A DNA stretch of 5,670 bases, taken from contig JAFZMA010000168.1 in assembly GCA_017551215.1 (NCBI GenBank), positions 1 through 5,670 of the forward strand, read 5' to 3'. Shown here in pieces: positions 1 through 5,670 of this stretch. Positions within the stretch are counted from its first letter, which is position 1, and each line of letters begins with the position of its first letter. The notes beneath the pieces were generated by a model that made no database searches, was not told the origin of the DNA, and saw only the letters and a list, made by a program, of their open reading frames with translations. The position numbers were made by a program, and so were the translations under genes. Origin of the DNA: Bacteroidales bacterium (lineage in GTDB: Bacteria; Bacteroidota; Bacteroidia; Bacteroidales; UBA932).

Positions 1-1
1 G

Positions 2-1384
2 AACGTTCTGGTAGAGCAGCTCAAGGAGAAAGGAGTGCTGTCTCAGGGAGTGATGTTCTACATCGCTAACGCAATGATAGCCACAGGCCTGACTCCGCAG
101 CAGATTGCTGAAAAAATTGCCAATGAGGGCTTCGACATTACAAAGGAAGCCCGCATTACAGACCCTGCGGTTTTGCAGGCTGCCGTTCAGCCTGTGATTG
201 ACGCAACCATAGAGAGGATTCGCAATCACCGCCTGCGCAGGGAAAAATATGTTGCCGAATACGGAGAGGACCGCGCACGCCCGTACATTTACGTGATTGT
301 TGCTACGGGTAACATTTACGAGGATGTGGTTCAGGCTCAGGCTGCTGCAAGGCAGGGAGCGGACATCATAGCCGTTATCCGTACTACAGGCCAGAGCCTT
401 CTGGACTATGTACCATACGGTGCTACAACAGAGGGGTTCGGCGGAACATTCGCCACACAGGAGAACTTCCGCATAATGCGCAAGGCCCTGGACGAGGTAG
501 GCGAGGAACTTCACCGATATATCCGCCTTTGCAACTACTGTTCAGGACTTTGCATGCCTGAGATTGCAATCATGGGAGCCCTTGAGGGTCTGGATGTCAT
601 GCTAAACGATGCGCTTTACGGAATTCTTTTCCGCGATATCAACATGCAGCGCACCCTGATAGACCAGTATTTCTCCAGAATTATCAACGGCTTTGCCGGC
701 GTTATCATCAATACCGGAGAGGACAATTACCTTACCACGGCAGACGCTATCGAAGCCGCCCATACGGTTCTGGCCTCAGACCTTATAAACGAGCAGCTGG
801 CTCTGTTTGCCGGACTGCCAGAAGAGCAGATGGGTCTTGGCCACGCGTTCGAGATGGATCCTATGCACAAGAACGGATTCCTGCTGGAACTTGCTCAGGC
901 ACAGATGACAAGGGAAATTTTCCCTAAGGCTCCGCTGAAATATATGCCACCTACAAAGTTCATGACCGGCAACATTTTCAGAGGCCATATCCAGGATGCC
1001 CTGTTCAATATTGTGGGTATCTGGACTCACCAGGGGCTTCAGCTTCTTGGAATGCCTACGGAAGCTATCCACACTCCGTTCATGAGCGACCGTTTCCTTT
1101 CCATAGAGAACGCCAACTACATATTCAACAACCTCCACGATATCGGTGAGGAAGTTGAGTTCAAGGAAGGAGGAATCATCCGCAGCCGTGCAAAGGAAGT
1201 TCTTGACAACGCTATCGCCCTGCTGAAGGAGATGACCACGGAAGGTCTTTTCAACACACTGGAACAGGGCAAGTTCGGCGATGTGAAACGTCCTAAGAAC
1301 GGTGGTAAGGGACTTGACGGCGTAACCGAAAAGGGCGCCAACTACATGAATCCGTTTGTTGAACTGATGAAAGGGAGGAAATAG
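2..1384 (+). CDS. kamD: Lysine 5,6-aminomutase alpha subunit, 5'-truncated by window edge
   Basis: This is the large catalytic subunit of adenosylcobalamin- and PLP-dependent lysine 5,6-aminomutase, a cytoplasmic enzyme. It converts L-beta-lysine to 3,5-diaminohexanoate, or D-lysine to 2,5-diaminohexanoate. The frame is open from base 2, so the GTG at 35 is an internal codon and not the start. About 460 residues are visible, against about 516 for the Clostridium sticklandii protein. Counting from the GTG at 35, Arg116, Ser121, Tyr195, Asp230 and Lys302 sit exactly 68 residues before the PLP- and substrate-contacting Arg184, Ser189, Tyr263, Asp298 and Lys370 that I recall from the C. sticklandii structure. 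That offset implies about 57 missing N-terminal codons. Most of the visible part should be the TIM barrel that holds the cofactors. The gene ends with TAG two bases before kamE, its obligate partner. Identification is secure; the residue mapping was done by counting, not by alignment. Confidence 0.95.
   Translation, partial: NVLVEQLKEKGVLSQGVMFYIANAMIATGLTPQQIAEKIANEGFDITKEARITDPAVLQAAVQPVIDATIERIRNHRLRREKYVAEYGEDRARPYIYVIVATGNIYEDVVQAQAAARQGADIIAVIRTTGQSLLDYVPYGATTEGFGGTFATQENFRIMRKALDEVGEELHRYIRLCNYCSGLCMPEIAIMGALEGLDVMLNDALYGILFRDINMQRTLIDQYFSRIINGFAGVIINTGEDNYLTTADAIEAAHTVLASDLINEQLALFAGLPEEQMGLGHAFEMDPMHKNGFLLELAQAQMTREIFPKAPLKYMPPTKFMTGNIFRGHIQDALFNIVGIWTHQGLQLLGMPTEAIHTPFMSDRFLSIENANYIFNNLHDIGEEVEFKEGGIIRSRAKEVLDNAIALLKEMTTEGLFNTLEQGKFGDVKRPKNGGKGLDGVTEKGANYMNPFVELMKGRK
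1373..1378 (+). promoter_or_regulatory. Shine-Dalgarno sequence for kamE inside the kamD 3' end
   Basis: GGGAGG lies within the last codons of kamD, 8 bases before the kamE ATG at 1387. It supports that start over the in-frame ATG at 1408 and fits translational coupling of the two subunits. It is the only junction in the window with a clear Shine-Dalgarno match. The same bases encode the C-terminal Gly-Arg of KamD, so the match could be partly incidental. Confidence 0.6.
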
Positions 1385-1386
1385 AT

Positions 1387-2175
1387 ATGAGTGAAGGTCT
1401 ATATTCAATGGAGGCCAAGAATTACGACAAGACTCTTGACCTGAAGAAAGTAAAGCCGTACGGAGATACCATGAACGACGGCAAGGTGCAGCTCAGTTTC
1501 ACCCTCCCTGTTCCGGCCGGTCCGGAAGCCATCGAGGCGGCAAAGCAGCTGCTCAAGAAGATGGGATTTGAGAATCCTCTGGTAGTGTTCTCACAGGAGC
1601 TAACTCCTGGTTTCACCTTCTTCAACTGCTACGGAAGCAGCACTATGACAGTTAATTACGCGGATATATACGTACCTAAGGTAGAATCCAAGACAATGAG
1701 TATGGAGGCTTGCGATGATTTCATCAGCGAGAAAATCGGCCGTCCTCTGGTGGTGGTGGGAGCAAGCACCGGAACGGATGCCCATACGGTAGGTATAGAC
1801 GCTATTATGAATATGAAGGGATATGCCGGCCATTATGGTCTGGAGCGTTACAAGATGATAGAGGCATACAACCTGGGCAGTCAGGTTCCTAACGAGGAGT
1901 TCCTGGCAAGAGCCATCGAGCTCAAGGCAGATGCGCTACTTGTAAGCCAGACAGTTACGCAGAAGGATGTGCATATCCAGAACCTGACCAACCTCATAGA
2001 GCTTATGGATGCTGAGGGGCTCAGGGACAAGATGATTGTGGTTTGCGGCGGAGCCCGTATCAGCCACGAGCTGGCCAAGGAGCTGGGCTATGACGCTGGC
2101 TTTGGCACTAACACTTATGCAGATGATGTGGCAAGCTTCATCGCTGAGGAATTTGTTAAAAGGAACAATAAGTAA
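1387..2175 (+). CDS. kamE: Lysine 5,6-aminomutase beta subunit (cobalamin-binding)
   Basis: This is the small subunit of lysine 5,6-aminomutase, which carries the B12-binding Rossmann domain and the lysine that forms the resting aldimine with PLP. The protein has 262 residues, the usual family length. The base-off cobalamin motif DxHxxG is DAHTVG at residues 131-136, with His133 as the expected lower axial cobalt ligand. Lys144, in NMKGYAG, matches the PLP-binding Lys144 of the C. sticklandii enzyme. Both numbers agree exactly with that protein, which supports the ATG at 1387. Ser188-x-Thr190 and Gly221-Gly222 supply the later elements of the cobalamin fold. Residues 1 to about 115 form the N-terminal dimerisation part, and about 119-255 the Rossmann domain. 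The gene starts 2 bases after kamD, and the products act as one complex. An ornithine 4,5-aminomutase is less likely, because its cobalamin subunit is much larger. Confidence 0.96.
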   Translation: MSEGLYSMEAKNYDKTLDLKKVKPYGDTMNDGKVQLSFTLPVPAGPEAIEAAKQLLKKMGFENPLVVFSQELTPGFTFFNCYGSSTMTVNYADIYVPKVESKTMSMEACDDFISEKIGRPLVVVGASTGTDAHTVGIDAIMNMKGYAGHYGLERYKMIEAYNLGSQVPNEEFLARAIELKADALLVSQTVTQKDVHIQNLTNLIELMDAEGLRDKMIVVCGGARISHELAKELGYDAGFGTNTYADDVASFIAEEFVKRNNK

Positions 2176-2207
2176 CTAACAATATTAATTCATTAAATAT
2201 CAAGATT
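2176..2207 (+). promoter_or_regulatory. AT-rich spacer and leader before the CoA-transferase gene
   Basis: This 32-base spacer is the longest gap in the window. It is strongly A/T-rich, with almost no G and no Shine-Dalgarno match before the ATG at 2208. Such unstructured leaders are typical of Bacteroidota translation starts. I could not find a convincing Bacteroidota promoter (TTTG near -33 and TAnnTTTG near -7), nor a hairpin followed by a T run. The simplest reading is an initiation region within one operon. Confidence 0.4.
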
Positions 2208-2873
2208 ATGGATAAACAGCAAATTAGAGAGTTTATTGCCAAGCGTGCTGCCCTGGAGATTAAGGACGGCGACGTTGTGAATCTGGGTATCGGTCTGCCG
2301 ACCCTCATTCCTAACTATCTCCCTGAGGGAGTGACTGTGACAATCCAGTCTGAGAACGGATGCCTCGGAATGGCTGCAGATCCTGCACTTACAGGCGGAA
2401 CCAGAGATCCTCACTGGATCGATGCCGGCGGCGGATACATTTCCCACGAGGCAGGTGCCGCTTCCTTTGACTCAGCCACAAGTTTTGGAATGGTTCGCGG
2501 AGGCCACATCAACGTAACCTTCCTGGGCGCTCTTGAAGTTGACGAGAAGGGAGACCTTGCAAACTGGATCATCCCTGGTAAGAGAGCTCCTGGAATGGGT
2601 GGAGCCATGGACCTTCTGGTTGGTGCCAACAGAGTTATCCTAACCATGGAGCACACTGCGAAGGGCAACCCTAAGATCCTGAAGAAGTGCCACTTGCCGC
2701 TTACCGCAGCTGGACAGGTAAACATGATTATCACAGAAATGGGCGTGATGAACATCACTCCAGAAGGAATTGTGCTCAGCGAAATCAATCCTGAGTTCAC
2801 TCCAGAACAGGTACAGGCTGCAACTGAGGCAACCCTCATCATTTCACCGGATTTGAAGAAAATAGAACTTTAG
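2208..2873 (+). CDS. Acetoacetate-type CoA-transferase, subunit B
   Basis: This is the B (beta) subunit of a family I, two-subunit CoA-transferase (AtoA/CtfB/ScoB type). Its 221 residues are the normal size for this subunit. The catalytic signature SENG is at residues 48-51, and Glu49 should form the glutamyl-CoA thioester intermediate. Other family features are the glycine-rich NLGIGLPT segment near residues 25-32 and the segment GIVLSEINPEFT near the C terminus. In lysine fermentation this enzyme moves CoA from butyryl-CoA to acetoacetate, giving butyrate and acetoacetyl-CoA. The setting between kamE and bcd favours that role. Sequence alone cannot exclude succinyl-CoA or acetate as partner, so no gene symbol is given (ctfB or atoA would be usual). 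The A subunit, which normally lies just upstream, is absent from the window although the B subunit needs it for activity. The ATG at 2208 is the first start in frame and gives a standard N terminus. Confidence 0.92.
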   Translation: MDKQQIREFIAKRAALEIKDGDVVNLGIGLPTLIPNYLPEGVTVTIQSENGCLGMAADPALTGGTRDPHWIDAGGGYISHEAGAASFDSATSFGMVRGGHINVTFLGALEVDEKGDLANWIIPGKRAPGMGGAMDLLVGANRVILTMEHTAKGNPKILKKCHLPLTAAGQVNMIITEMGVMNITPEGIVLSEINPEFTPEQVQAATEATLIISPDLKKIEL

Positions 2874-2885
2874 AAATTTTACAAT

Positions 2886-4028
2886 ATGGATTTCGAACTT
2901 ACTAAATCCCAGAAACTCTTCCAGCAGATGATCAAGGAGTTCGCCGACAAGGAGGTGAAACCGATCGCTGCAGAAGTGGACGAGGAAGAGAAATTCCCTA
3001 CGGAGAATATCAAGAAGCTCGGAAAGCTTGGAGTACTGGGTATCCCAACTCCTAAGGTTTATGGTGGAGCAGGTGGAGACCACGTTATGTACACCATTGC
3101 AGTAGAGGAGCTTTCCAGAGTTTGTGCAACTACGGGCGTTATAGTTTCCGCTCACACCTCCCTCTGCGAGGATGCTATCCTTGATAACGGAACCGAGGAG
3201 CAGAAACAGAAGTACATCCCTAAGCTTGCCAGCGGCGAGTGGATCGGAGCCTTCGGTCTTACCGAGCCTAACGCCGGAACAGACGCTTCCGCACAGCAGA
3301 CAATGGCTGTTGCAGACGGAGACGACTACATCCTCAACGGAACCAAGATATTCATCACCAACGCAGGTGAGGCTGATGTTTACGTAATTGCCACAATGAC
3401 AGACAAGTCCAAGGGCAATAAGGGCATCACCACATTCATCGTTGAGGCTACCACTCCTGGCTTCTCTATCGGAAAGAAGGAGCACAAGATGGGTATCAGG
3501 GGAAGTGCTACCTGCGAGCTCATTTTCGAGAACTGCAGGGTTCCAAAGGCAAATATGCTCGGCCCTCTGGGTGGCGGATTCGCTGTTGCGATGAAGACCC
3601 TGGACGGTGGACGTATAGGTATCGCCGCACAGGCTCTGGGTATAGCTCAGGGCGCTATGGACGAGACAGTCAAGTACTGCAAGGAAAGGAAGCAGTTCGG
3701 AAAGAGCCTTAGCCAGTTCCAGAACACCCAGTTCCAGCTTGCAGACCTGCAGACCAGAATCGAGGCAGCAAGATATCTTGTAAGGGCAGCAGCCTGGAAG
3801 AAGGATCACGGAATGCCATTCAGCGCAGACGCCGCTATGGCAAAACTCTTTGCGGCCGAGACAGCTATGGATATGACAACCAAGGCAGTCCAGTTCCACG
3901 GAGGTTACGGTTACACAAGGGAATATCCTGTTGAGAGAATGATGAGGGACGCCAAGATCACAGAGATCTACGAGGGTACCTCAGAAGTTCAGAGAATGGT
4001 TATTGCCGCCAAATTGTTCAAGAAGTAA
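2886..4028 (+). CDS. bcd: Acyl-CoA dehydrogenase, butyryl-CoA dehydrogenase type
   Basis: This cytoplasmic FAD enzyme is predicted to reduce crotonyl-CoA to butyryl-CoA with EtfAB as redox partner. It has 380 residues, the standard short-chain length. Domains run in the family order: N-terminal helices (about 1-118), beta domain (about 119-228) and C-terminal helical domain (about 229-380). The first signature is at 124-136 (GLTEPNAGTDASA) and the second spans Gln336 to Asp355. Glu363 in IYEGTSEVQ is the expected catalytic base, in the position of Glu367 of Megasphaera elsdenii butyryl-CoA dehydrogenase. The sequence also shares long blocks with that enzyme as I recall it, such as TDKSKGN and TLDGGRIG. 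It lies 12 bases after the CoA-transferase gene and 12 before etfB. Substrate chain length is inferred from context and overall similarity. The acyl-CoA dehydrogenase fold is certain; the butyryl/crotonyl assignment is probable. Confidence 0.93.
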   Translation: MDFELTKSQKLFQQMIKEFADKEVKPIAAEVDEEEKFPTENIKKLGKLGVLGIPTPKVYGGAGGDHVMYTIAVEELSRVCATTGVIVSAHTSLCEDAILDNGTEEQKQKYIPKLASGEWIGAFGLTEPNAGTDASAQQTMAVADGDDYILNGTKIFITNAGEADVYVIATMTDKSKGNKGITTFIVEATTPGFSIGKKEHKMGIRGSATCELIFENCRVPKANMLGPLGGGFAVAMKTLDGGRIGIAAQALGIAQGAMDETVKYCKERKQFGKSLSQFQNTQFQLADLQTRIEAARYLVRAAAWKKDHGMPFSADAAMAKLFAAETAMDMTTKAVQFHGGYGYTREYPVERMMRDAKITEIYEGTSEVQRMVIAAKLFKK

Positions 4029-4040
4029 AAAAGTCTGATT

Positions 4041-4823
4041 ATGAATATAGTAGTTTGTGTAAAACAAGTTCCGGACACTACCGTTGTAAAGATTGATCCG
4101 GTAAAGCACACTCTCATAAGAGATGGCGTTCCTTCCATTATGAATCCTGACGACAAGGGCGGTCTCGAGCTTGCCCTTCAGCTGAAGGAGAAGTGCGGTG
4201 CTAACGTAACAGTAATCACTATGGGTCCTCCTCAGGCAGACCTGGTTCTCAGGGAAGCTTTCGCAATGGGGGCAGACAGGGCTATCCTTCTTACCAGCAG
4301 GGCATTCGCAGGTGCAGACACCCTTGCAACCTCAAACGCTCTTGCAGGCGCACTGAAGGCTATTCCTTATGACCTTATCATCACCGGCCGTCAGGCCATC
4401 GATGGAGATACCGCCCAGGTAGGTCCTGAAATGGCTGAGCACCTGGCTCTTCCTCAGGTATCCTATGTTGTTGACTGCGAGTACAAGGGCGGCAACAACT
4501 TCAGGGTAAAGAAGGAGACTGAGGACGGCTATGAGATTCTGGATGTTGAGGGTCCTGCGGTATTCACCGTCCTGGCATCCGGCTACAAGGCCAGATATAT
4601 GAGCGTTGGAGGCATCGTCGATGCTTTCGACCGCCAGGTAGAGATCTGGACAGAGGCTAACCTCGACATCGATCCTGGAAAACTCGGACTCAAGGGTTCT
4701 CCAACCAAGGTTATGAAGGCATTTACCAAGGCCACCAAGGCAGCAGGCCAGGTTTATGAGGTTGACGCTGAGCAGGCCGTAGATGTCATCATCACCAAGA
4801 TGAAAGAAAAGTTTATTATCTAA
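4041..4823 (+). CDS. etfB: Electron transfer flavoprotein beta subunit
   Basis: This subunit pairs with EtfA to carry electrons to or from the acyl-CoA dehydrogenase encoded just upstream. It has 260 residues, the usual family length. The N terminus MNIVVCVKQVPDTT is typical. The nucleotide-binding region includes ITMGPPQA (59-66), GADTLATSNAL (91-101) and GRQAIDGDTAQVGP (116-129). Residues 156-177 nearly match the EtfB signature, except for Phe at one of its aliphatic positions. The overall pattern resembles EtfB proteins from anaerobes whose ETF carries a second FAD and oxidises NADH, such as M. elsdenii. Partnership with a butyryl-CoA dehydrogenase makes a bifurcating complex likely, but I cannot prove from sequence alone that beta-FAD replaces AMP. 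The start at 4041 lies 12 bases after bcd and has no Shine-Dalgarno. Confidence 0.94.
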   Translation: MNIVVCVKQVPDTTVVKIDPVKHTLIRDGVPSIMNPDDKGGLELALQLKEKCGANVTVITMGPPQADLVLREAFAMGADRAILLTSRAFAGADTLATSNALAGALKAIPYDLIITGRQAIDGDTAQVGPEMAEHLALPQVSYVVDCEYKGGNNFRVKKETEDGYEILDVEGPAVFTVLASGYKARYMSVGGIVDAFDRQVEIWTEANLDIDPGKLGLKGSPTKVMKAFTKATKAAGQVYEVDAEQAVDVIITKMKEKFII

Positions 4824-4842
4824 TTGCCTAATACTGAAAGAA

Positions 4843-5670
4843 ATGAATAAAGCAGATTATAAAGACGTTTACGTTTTCGCCGAACAAAGAGACGGCAAGA
4901 TCCAGTCTGTTGCTCTTGAACTTTTGGGAAAGGCAAGAGTGCTTGCAGACGCTCTCGGAGAGAAGGTTGTCGCTTTCTTTCCTGGATACAAGAATACTGA
5001 AAGCGCAAAGGAACTGATCGCATGGGGAGCAGACAAGGTTGTTGTTATGGACGCTCCTGAACTTGAGCACTATCTGACCGAGCAGTACTCCCAGGCCATG
5101 AGCCAGGCCATTGACCACTACAAGCCTAGCATCGTGCTTCTGGGCGCTACCACAATCGGACGTGACCTTGGTCCAAGGCTGGCTTCCAGACTTGCTACCG
5201 GTCTTACCGCAGACTGCACCGGTCTGGATATCTCCGAGGAGAGAGAGCTCCTTATGACCCGTCCTGCATTCGGCGGTAACCTTATGGCTACCATTATGTG
5301 TACCGAGCACAGGCCTCAGATGTCAACCGTACGTCCGGGCGTTATGCAGAAGGGTACCAAGGATGAGAACCGCCAGGGTGAGATCGAAGCCTTCAACCCT
5401 ACATTCGACCACGCCAAGTTCAAGGTTAAGCTCGTTGAGAGCGTTAAGGAGAACAAGGGCAAGGTAGATATCACCGAGGCAAAGATCCTCGTTTCTGGAG
5501 GCCGTGGAGTAGGAAATCCGGAGGGATTTGCAAAGCTCCAGGCTCTAGCAGACGTTATCGGTGCCCAGGTTTCTTCATCCCGTGCAATGGTTGACGCCGG
5601 CGTCATGCCTCACGAGGTTCAGGTTGGCCAGACCGGAAAGACCGTTCGTCCAGCCCTTTACATGGCTTGC
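4843..5670 (+). CDS. etfA: Electron transfer flavoprotein alpha subunit, 3'-truncated by window edge
   Basis: The frame starts at the ATG at 4843, 19 bases after etfB, and stays open to the last base, giving 276 residues of an expected total near 335-340. The N terminus begins directly with the ETF domain (DVYVFAEQRDGKI, residues 8-20), so there is no N-terminal ferredoxin extension. Conserved blocks are GATTIGRDLGPRLA (101-114), GLTADCTGLD (120-129), TRPAFGGN (139-146), RPQMSTVRPGV (157-167), the FAD-domain segment SGGRGVGNPEGF (218-229), SSRAMVDAG (245-253) and VGQTGKTVRPALY (261-273). The window stops just as the family signature (LY-hydrophobic-A-x-G) begins, so the rest of the FAD-binding domain is not visible. 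EtfA binds the alpha-FAD that passes electrons to Bcd. Where other ETFs often have GASRA, residues 244-248 read SSSRA, with the Arg kept. The identification is secure. Confidence 0.95.
   Translation, partial: MNKADYKDVYVFAEQRDGKIQSVALELLGKARVLADALGEKVVAFFPGYKNTESAKELIAWGADKVVVMDAPELEHYLTEQYSQAMSQAIDHYKPSIVLLGATTIGRDLGPRLASRLATGLTADCTGLDISEERELLMTRPAFGGNLMATIMCTEHRPQMSTVRPGVMQKGTKDENRQGEIEAFNPTFDHAKFKVKLVESVKENKGKVDITEAKILVSGGRGVGNPEGFAKLQALADVIGAQVSSSRAMVDAGVMPHEVQVGQTGKTVRPALYMAC

Noticed and set aside
35..37. GTG at 35 as the start codon of kamD.
   Set aside because: The frame continues upstream to the window edge with aminomutase-like sequence, and residue numbering against the C. sticklandii protein implies about 57 further N-terminal codons. 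This GTG is an internal valine.
776..1408. A 210-codon open frame on the - strand opposite the 3' part of kamD.
   Set aside because: It is antisense to conserved kamD sequence, and its translation shows no recognisable motif. I read it as a shadow frame.
2150..2207. Possible internal promoter before the CoA-transferase gene, from TTTG at 2153-2156 and AT-rich sequence after it.
   Set aside because: No TAnnTTTG-like -7 element occurs at the right distance. The TTTG lies in kamE coding sequence, and AT-richness alone is expected in a Bacteroidota leader.
2844..3899. A 351-codon open frame on the - strand opposite bcd.
   Set aside because: It lies entirely over a well-conserved acyl-CoA dehydrogenase gene, its translation is Cys/Leu/Ser-rich and unlike any family I recognise, and it has no independent start context. 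It is best explained by codon bias on the + strand.
4824..4842. Possible terminator or regulatory element between etfB and etfA.
   Set aside because: The gap is only 19 bases, with no inverted repeat or T run, between two genes whose products form one heterodimer.
4820..5606. Three - strand open frames (67, 160 and 96 codons) covering the last 800 bases.
   Set aside because: The + strand here is an uninterrupted etfA reading frame with family motifs throughout. The antisense frames are its shadows.

Overview
The window is a cross-section of a lysine-fermentation operon. All genes are on the + strand and tightly packed, and the sequence is coding almost end to end. In order it holds lysine 5,6-aminomutase alpha (kamD, 5' end outside the window), lysine 5,6-aminomutase beta (kamE), the B subunit of a two-subunit acetoacetate-type CoA-transferase (ctfB/atoA type), a butyryl-CoA-dehydrogenase-type acyl-CoA dehydrogenase (bcd), and electron-transfer flavoprotein beta (etfB) and alpha (etfA, 3' end outside the window).

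The genes fit one catabolic route. KamDE moves the terminal amino group of L-beta-lysine (or D-lysine) to carbon 5, using adenosylcobalamin and PLP. Steps not encoded here (3,5-diaminohexanoate dehydrogenase Kdd, cleavage enzyme Kce, 3-aminobutyryl-CoA ammonia lyase Kal) would yield acetoacetate and crotonyl-CoA. Bcd with EtfAB reduces crotonyl-CoA to butyryl-CoA. The CoA-transferase then moves CoA from butyryl-CoA to acetoacetate, releasing butyrate and giving acetoacetyl-CoA for thiolysis. The missing steps and the CoA-transferase A subunit are presumably in the flanking DNA.

Gene gaps are 2, 32, 12, 12 and 19 bases, so co-transcription is very likely. No terminator, RNA gene, repeat, mobile element or CRISPR array was seen. 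Coding sequence has balanced GC, while the junctions are AT-rich. Only the kamE start has a clear Shine-Dalgarno sequence. AT-rich leaders without Shine-Dalgarno, together with this gene content, suggest an anaerobic Bacteroidota (Porphyromonas-like or another Bacteroidales lysine fermenter). This is inference, because Fusobacteria and Clostridia carry the same pathway.

I found no evidence of a previously undescribed system. The points worth a second look are the CoA-transferase B gene without its A partner beside it, the probable electron-bifurcating Bcd/Etf module inside an amino-acid fermentation operon, the single Shine-Dalgarno-driven junction at kamD/kamE, and a small departure from a usual EtfA motif.
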